DNA of 64,000 bases. Source: Sulfobacillus thermosulfidooxidans. Its GTDB lineage: Bacteria; Bacillota; Sulfobacillia; Sulfobacillales; Sulfobacillaceae. This document shows, one piece after another, positions 23,762 through 32,091 of the stretch (position 1 is its first letter; every line of letters begins with the position of its first letter). The translations under genes and the position numbers were made by a program. The notes under the pieces are model-generated. The model searched no databases. It was not told the DNA's origin and saw only the letters and a list, made by a program, of their open reading frames with translations. The DNA lies in contig NZ_LGRO01000001.1 of assembly GCF_001280565.1 (NCBI RefSeq), positions 2,232,001-2,296,000 on the forward strand, written 5' to 3'.

Positions 23762-25966
23762 TTATTTGCTATCGACAGCACCCAAGGATTCAGGGTTGTC
23801 TTCAGGCACCACCTTGTGCCAATCGACTAATCCATGGATGGTTTTTTCCCAATGTGATGGTCGAGTGATAAGTTGTATAACGGCTTTCCATGAAGCTAAG
23901 GACATCATGCTCCAATAAACTGGGGCAAATAACGTATACGGGATGAGGTGCCAATTACCCCGCTTAGCCGCACCGATCGCATTTAGGTAGGTAAATATGA
24001 AATTGCCGACCAACAAATTCAACATGCCTAAATAATAAATGCCAGGCGGGAAAAGAGCGGGAATAAACTGCCAGTGAGTCATAAACCACAGGGAAGTGAT
24101 AAACCAATAAAAGGGATTTAAAATGAACATTAATGGCGTTCCTAAAATAGACATTTGAAACCCGATAAATCCGCGCCATCCTAGCTCGCGTCGCAGTTTG
24201 CGAGGGTGGCGCATATGGACGAGCCATGTTTGTAAATAACCTTTAATCCACCGGGAACGTTGTCGAATCCAATTGACAAATTCGGAATTAGCCTCTTCAT
24301 AGGTGAGAGAATCAATGACTGCCGTGCGGTATCCTGCTTTATGTAAGCGGATTCCTAAATCGGCATCTTCAGTGACGTTAAAAGGATCCCATGCTCCCAC
24401 TTGGTGTAACAGCGTTGTACGAAAATGATTGGAGGTTCCTCCCAGGGGAATGGGCAACTTACTTCGGTAGAGGGCTGGCAGAAATAGATCAAACCACGAC
24501 CCATATTCCGCCGTAAACCAGCGAGTTAAAATATTTTGCTCAGCATTAAAATAGGAAAGTTTGGCCTGCACGCATGCTAATTGTTGAGGATAGTGCTGAA
24601 ACGCTACCAAGGCCTTTTTTAGTTGCCGGGGTTCAGGAACATCTTCGGCGTCATATATTGTAATGAATTCTCCCCGCGCCTTTTGCAGACCAAAATTGCA
24701 CGCTTTGGGCTTGGTGCGTGGTTCACTGACCGGCACGACGACGAGATCCACATAATGAGGTAAATCGATCTCGCGGGCAGCCCTAATCGTAGCGATATCA
24801 TCTTCCTCTAGTAGTAATTTGACATCCAGACGGTCTTTGGGATAATCCAGGCGGTCTAAAGCTTGCATTAAGGTCGGAAGCACGGAAACTTCATCCCGGA
24901 CCGGAATTAATATGGTATAGGCTGGCAAGGTTTTCTCATCAAGCTGAGCAATTTCCTCGTCCGTAATATGAATTTCATTGTCATCGCGTGCGCCTTGAAG
25001 AATAATCCACACGCGGTATCCCACCAAGAACGCATACAGGGTAATAAAAAGGCTGCTGATGACGGTTAAGGTCGTGGTGAGTTGCCAGATCAAAAATCCT
25101 ATGATAACCACCGCTATTCCAAGAAACCAGCCCATTTGCGGTTTGGTCACGGTCTTGATGGCAGAGTTATCGGGATCTTTTTCAACCAAATAGGATTTGC
25201 TCACACGCAAATTTTTCTCCTGATAATGCATAGACAATACGTATTCAATGTCCCGTCGTCCTGTGAGCAGAGTCCGAACGCGTTTTTGGGCCAGTTGACT
25301 GAAATGGGCGCGTCCAGCTCCATCAAAGGGATTGGTGACGGCCACGACGATGTCATCATCGCTTAAGCGCACAGGAACCATCTCATATTGTCGCCAATTA
25401 TTTTCCTCCATAAGATCCCAAATGGCATTTAACCGAGGATCATGCGGCGCTTCCCTGTGGTTCAGTAAAGAGATGGTAGCTATTCCCGTTTGATAATGAA
25501 GAATCTCGCAGACATCCCATGCGGTAAGATAATTGGCAGCGACACAGATTTGCCCCAATTTCGCCCCGGATTGGTTTTGCACCGTTAATGCATGATTGAG
25601 CTGTTCAGGTAAAAGGCGACGTTGTTCAAGCGCAATTTCCCCGAATTTTTTGTGCCGTTGCGAATGTCTAAAGATGTGCTGTTGCGCCAACATAATATCT
25701 AAAGGGTGAGTTCGGTAAAAGCGCACGGGGCCGATTTTATCCAAAATGGGGGAATATTCTGCCTGTAATGGCCGAGAAATGGCTACACATAAGACCCCTT
25801 GGTCCCATGCAAAGGGAAAAAGGCCTGTCTTTTTAGCGAGATGAGGTTCAAGCATGTAAAAAGCGGCGGGGTCAATACGATTGGCTAAAGGATTATCTCT
25901 TCCCCAATTGTCAATGAGATTGATATCCTCGAAGTCATTTAACTGCGAAATATTCAATGGGTTCAC
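23762..25966 (-). CDS. membrane glycosyltransferase 2 with N-terminal MshEN c-di-GMP-binding-type domains
   Basis: Processive-type GT2 enzyme (cellulose-synthase/NfrB-like) with a regulatory N terminus. Residues about 28-105 and 183-255 resemble T2SSE/MshEN N domains; between them lie two consecutive motifs, FGEIALEQRRLLPEQLNHAL and KLGQICVAANYLTAWDVCEI, each ending in Q, matching the 24-residue MshEN c-di-GMP-binding pattern. Two membrane helices (about 280-325) precede the catalytic domain with DAEDVPEP, TEDADLGIRL and QRSRW (QxxRW), then several C-terminal helices. GTG 25966 is 8 nt after AAGGAG. It probably makes or exports a surface polysaccharide under c-di-GMP control; the product is unknown. 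Confidence 0.85.
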   Translation of the reverse strand: MNPLNISQLNDFEDINLIDNWGRDNPLANRIDPAAFYMLEPHLAKKTGLFPFAWDQGVLCVAISRPLQAEYSPILDKIGPVRFYRTHPLDIMLAQQHIFRHSQRHKKFGEIALEQRRLLPEQLNHALTVQNQSGAKLGQICVAANYLTAWDVCEILHYQTGIATISLLNHREAPHDPRLNAIWDLMEENNWRQYEMVPVRLSDDDIVVAVTNPFDGAGRAHFSQLAQKRVRTLLTGRRDIEYVLSMHYQEKNLRVSKSYLVEKDPDNSAIKTVTKPQMGWFLGIAVVIIGFLIWQLTTTLTVISSLFITLYAFLVGYRVWIILQGARDDNEIHITDEEIAQLDEKTLPAYTILIPVRDEVSVLPTLMQALDRLDYPKDRLDVKLLLEEDDIATIRAAREIDLPHYVDLVVVPVSEPRTKPKACNFGLQKARGEFITIYDAEDVPEPRQLKKALVAFQHYPQQLACVQAKLSYFNAEQNILTRWFTAEYGSWFDLFLPALYRSKLPIPLGGTSNHFRTTLLHQVGAWDPFNVTEDADLGIRLHKAGYRTAVIDSLTYEEANSEFVNWIRQRSRWIKGYLQTWLVHMRHPRKLRRELGWRGFIGFQMSILGTPLMFILNPFYWFITSLWFMTHWQFIPALFPPGIYYLGMLNLLVGNFIFTYLNAIGAAKRGNWHLIPYTLFAPVYWSMMSLASWKAVIQLITRPSHWEKTIHGLVDWHKVVPEDNPESLGAVDSK

Positions 25967-26282
25967 TATCAATACTCCTTGTTCGATATGCCAAAGTGGT
26001 TAGGTATCTGACTTTTGGGATGCTAAGGAATTCACTCTATATGGTAAAGTCATTCTACGAATTGTTCATTGCCATGACAGTGCCCCCCATAGTATCAAAT
26101 AAAGTCTCTTAACATGTTCAGTACACAGGTCCGAACTTAAAATCCAAGAAGAGCACAGGCGAGCATAGCTGCTGTCTTAAAATCCTAAACTATCACCTCC
26201 AATATAAAAACGACTCCACAGGCTATAGCTGTAGAGTCGCATTACGACTTCTGTTGAGATGATTTGGGACCTGTCTTCGGAC
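25967..26282. other. intergenic region holding a terminator and the GT2 leader
   Basis: Contains the terminator of the IPT-protein gene (26203-26239) and about 230 bp of leader for the glycosyltransferase. I searched this leader for a second c-di-GMP riboswitch and saw none. Confidence 0.5.
26203..26239 (-). terminator. rho-independent terminator of the IPT-repeat protein gene
   Basis: On the minus strand an 11-bp stem, CGACTCTACAG with CTGTGGAGTCG (one G-U), is followed by GTTTTTATATT. It lies about 45 bp after the stop codon at 26283. Confidence 0.85.
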
Positions 26283-28952
26283 TTAAGACGTTACTATGAC
26301 ATGTAGGGCCTGCGATGTTAGTCCCGATGATGTGACAATCCTCAGCATGGCGGTTTGTCCGGGACTTAAGGATCGTTCCCAATGACCGTCAACTAAAAAG
26401 GCACTGGTGGGAACAAGAAATGAAATCTGCGTATTGGACCATGACCGGATGGCAACGGGGTAGGAATCCGTCGGTGCACCATAATTTACCCCGTCTTGAG
26501 TAATGAAAACATATCCTTGGCCTTGGATGGCTCCAAAATCTTGACCGGTTACCGTAACCCACTGACCAGGCGTAAAGACTGGTGTGCCTAAAAGTGATAT
26601 GGGTATTTCAGGTGCTGGGACGATCGTTAACGTCAGGGTGCCAAGACTTTGTCCTTGGTTATTGACCACGACGATTTGGGCTGTTCCAGGAGAAAGCGGG
26701 GGACCAGATGTTCCGTTGGGCACCGCAAATACGATTTTTTGATTCGACCACTGCGAAATTGAGACATGATACGCATCACCCGGACCACCATAATTGATAC
26801 CGTTTTGGCTAATCATGATGTAACCTGTTCCTTGACTGTTTCCGAAATTTTGACCCGTAACCGTTACGTCTTGGCCAGGATACGGTGTTGGCGGCGTTAG
26901 TGTGAAAGAGGGCATGGGAGGTTGGGATGCCAATGATGAAGTAATTGTAACCGACATAATGGATGAGGACAGGCCTTGGGCATTAACAATTTTTACCGTA
27001 GCCGGTCCGGGAATCAATGCGGGTCCAGATGACCCATCTGGCACCGTGAAGGTCACTTGGTGGTTGGACCACTGGCTAATGGTTACGTGATACGCATCAC
27101 CGGGACCCCCGTAATTCACCCCATTTTGGCTAATCATGACATATCCGGTTCCTTGAGTTTGGCCAAAAGAGTTGCCGAAGATGGTCATGGATGACCCGGG
27201 TGAAGCTTGACTGGGGCTGATGTTTACGACAGGTAAAGTGGGTATGCTGCTCACTGATAAGGTTTCTTCGGGCGAAAGCACCTGGTTAGTTGTCTCTACT
27301 TGAATTTGGGCGAAGCCTGGAATTAATGCCGGACCACTTGAGCCGTTCGGCATCATGAACTGGATCGTGTTTGGAGTCCACTGAAGGATGTGCACATGAT
27401 AGGCATCACCGGGAGCTCCATAACTCGTACCGTTTTGCAGGAGAATAATTCGTGATCCTGGGCCCTCATTAGCAAAGTTTTCTCCTGTTAAGGTTACAAC
27501 TTCGCCCGCATAGACAGGCTGGCTTGGGATAGAGAACGTAGGTAATCCCCCTTGATAGTGAACCAGGGAAGTTGATGTGAAAGCCATGGCTTGAATGGTG
27601 ATCTCATGAATGGCATTTTGATTAGGCATCTCGGTTAAACTCGCGGGATCTAGAGTAAGGGATTGATTGTTAATCGCAATGGTTTGGACACTCGCGGTTT
27701 CGTTGATGAGAAACCAGTCATTGAGGTTATGATGAGAGACTTCGCTTATGATTACAGAAGGGCTTATCCAAGTGTTCAAAGACGCTCCCGAGCCAATGGC
27801 TTGCATGAAATGAGAGAGAAGGATCCCTGAGGGATATAACTGGTTGAGGGGTAATTCCGGAGCGATACCGTCTCCAACGAGGGCAAACAAGCCATAGGAC
27901 TGCGAACTATTGGACGCTAAAGGCCAGTTCGCATTAGCCACGGCGTTGGTGATGTGAGCCTGCCCATCAAAACTCCAAATAAATAGACGGTTCGCTCCCT
28001 CGGCCCGCCATAAAATAGCACTTTCCACCATGGCAGCACCGTAGATGCTATGAAGCGATTGGGGACCGGGTTCGCCATAGGGGTTGAATTCAGTCACCCA
28101 AATTTGAATGTGGTGTGCGATGGCTGGAGGTACATTGGCGGTAATTTCATTGCGAATCAGTTGCATCGCTGAAGTGATTTCTTGAGGCAGTGCAGCCAGC
28201 AATTGGGCATTGGATAAAAGTTTTTGATTAGGATAATCATGTACGCTAACAAAATTGATATACGGGGCATCTTCCCGCAATACGGTTTGATCCCACATGA
28301 TGCTATGAGGTCCATCGCCCAGGGCGAAAGAGACTCCTACCCTCATGGCGGGATCCACTCGATGAATTGCTTGGGCTATTAATGCGGCTTGTTTTGCATA
28401 ATACTGGGCAGAGAATGAGGGATTCATATTGGCGTAATGGTCCCAATTGCCATATTCTTCGCTGCCGATGACTATAGCAGAAATGGGCAAATGCTGCTGC
28501 ATAATATATTGAGTAAGGACTGTCGCATCGTGCGGAGTGCCGCCCCCGGTAAACGTCGGATTTTCATCATAATTAAAGATAAATAGCCCTTGATTATTGG
28601 TTTGCTCAAGAATGTGCCCCCAATCCTTAAGGGAAACGGGGGCGGTTCCGCCATCACGGAAGGTATTTGTGGTCCAACTCCATTCATTCGCATTGGGAAA
28701 TTGTTGCATACCCATATCTAACGTGTTTAATGTCGGTACCGTAGAAGGCGCGTTTAACTGATTGTCATAAGAGAAGACATTGATGCCGAAATCGGTACGG
28801 CTGACGGATGTCGTGAGCGGGGTTGACGTGAAGGGAGCTAAGCGGGTTTGTTCACCATTTGCGGACATAAGAACGGGATTCATCCATAACGAAATACTGA
28901 TGATGATACCCACAGTCACAGCCCACGACAAGAGTGTGCGATTAATTGTCAT
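26283..28952 (-). CDS. secreted glycosidase-like protein with four IPT/TIG repeats
   Basis: An 889-residue exported protein. Residues 1-33 form a signal peptide (MTINRTLLSWAVTVGIIISI). Residues about 40-440 look like a TIM-barrel glycosidase-like domain, with IGSEEYGNWDHY and WVTEFNPYGEPG supplying candidate catalytic Glu residues. Four IPT/TIG immunoglobulin-like repeats of about 90 residues follow, each with a QNG-(I/V/T)-x-YG-x-P-x-D-(A/S)-Y pattern. ATG 28952 is chosen since AAGGATGAG precedes it and the extra upstream frame lies in the riboswitch. Expression is probably gated by c-di-GMP. Likely a surface adhesin or polysaccharide-modifying protein that acts with the neighbouring glycosyltransferases. 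Confidence 0.8.
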   Translation of the reverse strand: MTINRTLLSWAVTVGIIISISLWMNPVLMSANGEQTRLAPFTSTPLTTSVSRTDFGINVFSYDNQLNAPSTVPTLNTLDMGMQQFPNANEWSWTTNTFRDGGTAPVSLKDWGHILEQTNNQGLFIFNYDENPTFTGGGTPHDATVLTQYIMQQHLPISAIVIGSEEYGNWDHYANMNPSFSAQYYAKQAALIAQAIHRVDPAMRVGVSFALGDGPHSIMWDQTVLREDAPYINFVSVHDYPNQKLLSNAQLLAALPQEITSAMQLIRNEITANVPPAIAHHIQIWVTEFNPYGEPGPQSLHSIYGAAMVESAILWRAEGANRLFIWSFDGQAHITNAVANANWPLASNSSQSYGLFALVGDGIAPELPLNQLYPSGILLSHFMQAIGSGASLNTWISPSVIISEVSHHNLNDWFLINETASVQTIAINNQSLTLDPASLTEMPNQNAIHEITIQAMAFTSTSLVHYQGGLPTFSIPSQPVYAGEVVTLTGENFANEGPGSRIILLQNGTSYGAPGDAYHVHILQWTPNTIQFMMPNGSSGPALIPGFAQIQVETTNQVLSPEETLSVSSIPTLPVVNISPSQASPGSSMTIFGNSFGQTQGTGYVMISQNGVNYGGPGDAYHVTISQWSNHQVTFTVPDGSSGPALIPGPATVKIVNAQGLSSSIMSVTITSSLASQPPMPSFTLTPPTPYPGQDVTVTGQNFGNSQGTGYIMISQNGINYGGPGDAYHVSISQWSNQKIVFAVPNGTSGPPLSPGTAQIVVVNNQGQSLGTLTLTIVPAPEIPISLLGTPVFTPGQWVTVTGQDFGAIQGQGYVFITQDGVNYGAPTDSYPVAIRSWSNTQISFLVPTSAFLVDGHWERSLSPGQTAMLRIVTSSGLTSQALHVIVTS

Positions 28953-28980
28953 TAATCTCATCCTTCGACTGTCGGAGACG

Positions 28981-29026
28981 TTGAAAAAGAGCAGGAATCC
29001 CGAATCGGGATCCTGCTCTTTTTCAA
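28981..29026 (-). terminator. leader terminator (riboswitch expression platform)
   Basis: Long stem on the minus strand: TTGAAAAAGAGCAGGATCCC pairs with its mirror (one extra base) and ends in CTTTTTCAA, so it carries its own U-rich tail. It lies between the c-di-GMP aptamer and ATG 28952, the place of a transcription-terminating expression platform. Confidence 0.8.
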
Positions 29027-29035
29027 CAAGACAAT

Positions 29036-29125
29036 CCCATTTCGGCAACTGGCTGGCAACCGTTTTCACGGGAAGCCCCTGTAGTTTTGCGTCACTATCT
29101 TTCGGTAGTTTTGCCTTTATCGATG
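29036..29125 (-). promoter_or_regulatory. cyclic di-GMP-I (GEMM) riboswitch aptamer
   Basis: Reading the minus strand from 29118: AAAGGCAAAACTACCGAAAG, then ATAGTGACGCAAAACTACAG, GGGCTTCCCGTGAAAACGG, TTGCCAGCCAGTTGCCGAA. This has the conserved GEMM-I order: GGCAAA, a P1b stem capped by a CCGAAAG-type GNRA tetraloop, GACGCAAA, CUACAGGGGCU, the tetraloop-receptor-like P2 arm and the closing GUUGCCGA. It precedes a terminator and the secreted IPT-protein gene. c-di-GMP binding is established for this class; on or off direction is not decidable by eye. Confidence 0.9.
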
Positions 29126-29386
29126 TGTTCTATGTTCAACGATGCTCCGGTTGATTAAAGGACAACAGTCCTTTTTACTGCAATCTTTACACTCAGTATA
29201 TGCGTGCGACCATGGAAAATCTATTTATTAGAAGAATTTTTGGAATCATACACAGCATGATTAGGACCCGATGCTATGCTGCAAGCCGCTATCTTGTCCT
29301 CCATTATTAGAAACAAGAGACTCTAGTCACTAAAATGGTTCGGTTCCGTCCATTCGCTCTAAATTCCATCCAATCCTGAAACAAAC

Positions 29387-29602
29387 TTAGGCATTATGGA
29401 CGGGAGGGTTGGCGGAAGAAGAATCGGAGGGCATGGAAGATTGTTTTTGGGACCCTTGGGAGGATAAGAATCCATAGGCTATACCCATTCCCAGGAAGAT
29501 TAATAAAGGAGCTAAATAGAGAATCCAAAACTGTCCTAACATCATCACTAATGCCAGGGCTGCGACAGCCACGCCTTTCATGATATTAACCCATCGTTTC
29601 AT
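29387..29602 (-). CDS. small membrane protein (71 aa), hypothetical
   Basis: Function unknown. Two hydrophobic helices (residues about 8-24 and 26-46) are followed by a Ser/Gln-rich polar tail. ATG 29602 has GGAGG nine bases upstream. It follows the GT-C-like gene with a 37-bp gap in the same direction and precedes the c-di-GMP-controlled gene, so it probably belongs to the polysaccharide cluster. Confidence 0.65.
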   Translation of the reverse strand: MKRWVNIMKGVAVAALALVMMLGQFWILYLAPLLIFLGMGIAYGFLSSQGSQKQSSMPSDSSSANPPVHNA

Positions 29603-29639
29603 CCTCTTTATCCTCCCATGCAGGCTGATGTGTTATTTT

Positions 29640-31292
29640 TTAAGGAGCTTGTGGGGTGACTTCATAAAGGCGCCAGTTTCCTCCTCCGGGAAACGCTTTG
29701 AGAAGCGTAACCCATGGTACGTGTCCTGCCCACATTTGAGGCCAAACCCGGTTGACCGCATCTAATGCGGCGACACCAGATGGTTCTGGAACTAAAATCG
29801 CGGTAACCCGACCTTTGGGATTATGCAAAATGGAGGCAAAATCATAATCGGATGTGATAATAAAGCGGTTAAAATTTTTCGACCTAATAATGATGGGCCA
29901 GGCATTGAAGGCATCGGCTAATACGGTCATGTGCGGGTGGCGATTAAGATAGTGAATGACCGTGTCGGTCAAGGTAAAGGGGTTACTAACATGTTGCATG
30001 GAACGATTTTGCAGGGCATAATCCATGATGGCGCCATCGGGATGGCCGATGACAGGATTTTGAGACGCAAGATAGGTTCCCACATTTGCCGACAGCAGAA
30101 TTATTGTGATAAGGGTCCACCAAAGATTCGTTAGCCCTTTACGTTGAACGAAACGCTGGGCGATTTTTGACGCAACAAAGGAGACCATTAACGCACTATC
30201 AGCAATGAAACTGATAAAATAACGGTCCCATGATCCTAAATGGCCGAGATAAGCGAAAGCGATTTCCAGTAAGATGGCGCCTAAGGCTCCACAGAGCAAG
30301 ATGATAGCTTTAGAATCCGCATGTTTTCCCCTGAGAAAAAAGATTATAATTGTTGCGGCCGCGATGCCCAGAGGCCAACTTAATAACAGGAAATGGGCGA
30401 CATATTCGATTGTTCCCGCCACATTATGATAAGCATGTTCTAAGGCTGGCGTTAGATAGGCACCGGTTCGGGTTTGTGCCAAATTACCATAGTTAGAATT
30501 TAAGAAGTATAAAGGATTTTTCATAATAGCCCAGTTAAAGTAAATCCATAATCCCCCGGAAAACACCACGGGAGCTCCTAGGATAATGGCTGATCCCGCC
30601 CACATTGCGGTTTTGATGGTTTTCCATTGTGCCATCATCAGACTGAGAATCATTAGAGTACCAAAAGGCACCGCTTCATATCGCATGCCAAGAGCTAATG
30701 CCAACCAAATTCCTGCACTGACGAGGCGGGAAAGGGCATGCGTGCTTAAAAAATCTAATACACCGCTGTAAGTGCCTAAAAGGCAACTTAAGAGCATGAT
30801 ATCGGACATGCCATTCGCTCCATACAGGACGATAAGGGGATTTAGTGCAAAGATCAGAGTGATGACATAATTCCACGGCTTGGGTACAGCAAAATTAACG
30901 AGAATGCGGTGAAGATGGACGGCCCCCCACGCGGCAAAGAGTGCACTCACACAAATTCCTGCAAGACCTTTGGTTACAATGGCTGGGAAAAGTGGGTAGA
31001 GAGTAATAAGCGGCAGCTCAAACAAACTGGGGAGAGGATTCCAAATAAAGCCGATAGCGCCTAGATGTGGGTTACGACCAAATAAGACGTAATACGCATT
31101 GGCGACACGGGATACCGCGTCGCCTGCGTAGTAATGAAGGTGGACAGTGAGATAGACTCCTAAGGACATATAGATGAGCCACAACCCGAGAGCCATAAGC
31201 TTTAGGGAGCCCAATAAATGCGATTTAGAATGCGCCCGAGCAACATTATCCTCTCGAGAAGTCGTTGTTGGAACAAGGCGTGCGGTACTCAC
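29640..31292 (-). CDS. polytopic GT-C-fold glycosyltransferase-like membrane protein
   Basis: A 550-residue protein with about 11-12 membrane helices. An acidic residue in the first extracytoplasmic loop (YYAGDAVSRVANAYYV) and the overall layout match GT-C enzymes, which use polyprenyl-phosphate sugars outside the membrane, akin to family 39 and related transferases. The C-terminal 150 residues form a soluble domain (IIRSKNFNRFIITSDYDFAS). GTG 31292 is 6 nt after AGGAG. It heads the minus-strand group that contains the small membrane protein and the c-di-GMP-controlled gene. Acceptor and donor unknown. Confidence 0.75.
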   Translation of the reverse strand: MSTARLVPTTTSREDNVARAHSKSHLLGSLKLMALGLWLIYMSLGVYLTVHLHYYAGDAVSRVANAYYVLFGRNPHLGAIGFIWNPLPSLFELPLITLYPLFPAIVTKGLAGICVSALFAAWGAVHLHRILVNFAVPKPWNYVITLIFALNPLIVLYGANGMSDIMLLSCLLGTYSGVLDFLSTHALSRLVSAGIWLALALGMRYEAVPFGTLMILSLMMAQWKTIKTAMWAGSAIILGAPVVFSGGLWIYFNWAIMKNPLYFLNSNYGNLAQTRTGAYLTPALEHAYHNVAGTIEYVAHFLLLSWPLGIAAATIIIFFLRGKHADSKAIILLCGALGAILLEIAFAYLGHLGSWDRYFISFIADSALMVSFVASKIAQRFVQRKGLTNLWWTLITIILLSANVGTYLASQNPVIGHPDGAIMDYALQNRSMQHVSNPFTLTDTVIHYLNRHPHMTVLADAFNAWPIIIRSKNFNRFIITSDYDFASILHNPKGRVTAILVPEPSGVAALDAVNRVWPQMWAGHVPWVTLLKAFPGGGNWRLYEVTPQAP

Positions 31293-31613
31293 GATTTTCT
31301 CCTCTTTATCCTCATAGGTGAGGACCCGTGATGAATGCTGTCATTTATGGTAATGGGAGTGGCAATCTTTGACCGTGTCGCGTGGGGTCTTAAGAAGGGT
31401 CTCATATTCTTTGAGATTCAAAAAAGCGCTAATCTTAATCGATTTTCAAAGCCGATAACCGACAACGCTGAGACGCTATATGCGATAATCCTTGAAACTG
31501 CCAATCCAAATAATTTGGTGATATGGTCCTATTAGACGAAATCGATGATGTGCCCTTTGAGTGTGAACATAATTGGTTTCTTAATCGGCGTCTTTAGGAA
31601 GGAATAGGGACCA
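31293..31613. other. divergent intergenic region, no gene recognised
   Basis: Lies between the GT-C-like gene (minus) and the GtrA gene (plus) and must hold both promoters. A 66-codon frame (31335-31535) lacks an SD and looks spurious. No strong hairpin seen. Confidence 0.4.
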
Positions 31614-32072
31614 TTGACAAGAATATTGCATCATTATGCCCAACTGCTCCGATTTATGGCGGTGGGCTCCATAAACACCTTAATTGATATCAGCGTGTTT
31701 GGATTATTGATTCATTATTGGAACCCGGGACGCAACGGACTTCAAGCGGCCCTCGAGGCGATGATAGCTTGGGCTGTAGCGAGTATGATAGGCTACTCCC
31801 TCCATTCTCATATCACTTATCGCGAAAAACTGTCGTGGACTGGATTTTATGCCGTCACTATGCTTGGGGTCATCTTGCAGATGACCTGTGTGGCCGTGGG
31901 CACGGCCACTATGAGTCATATAGGCGCCATATGGGGGAAGGCCGTGGGTATCGGCCTGTCTTCGGTCGTTACCTACAGCGGCTATTATTGGTTCGCGAAT
32001 CATCACAAATCCAAGGTATGGCGCAGGGGAAGGCTGCGTGAATCGGCAGTGTTTCAAGGACTTGAGAAATGA
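31614..32072 (+). CDS. GtrA-family membrane protein
   Basis: GtrA-like proteins have four membrane helices and are thought to flip or present polyprenyl-linked sugars for surface glycosylation. This 152-residue protein has the family start LLRFMAVGSINTLIDISVF and the segment GYSLHSHITYREK before helix three. TTG 31614 has GGAAGG about 11 nt upstream. It is divergent from the GT-C-like gene and convergent with the sensor kinase; the proximity to two glycosyltransferases suggests a shared polysaccharide pathway. Confidence 0.85.
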   Translation: MTRILHHYAQLLRFMAVGSINTLIDISVFGLLIHYWNPGRNGLQAALEAMIAWAVASMIGYSLHSHITYREKLSWTGFYAVTMLGVILQMTCVAVGTATMSHIGAIWGKAVGIGLSSVVTYSGYYWFANHHKSKVWRRGRLRESAVFQGLEK

Positions 32073-32091
32073 TAGCTGATACACTTTCAAA

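Noticed and set aside
26700-27450. Long near-identical DNA repeats
   Set aside because: They are the coding repeats of four IPT/TIG domains, not a CRISPR or satellite array.
28953-29069. N-terminal extension of the IPT-repeat protein
   Set aside because: The extra codons come from the riboswitch and terminator sequence; the signal peptide begins at 28952 behind an SD.
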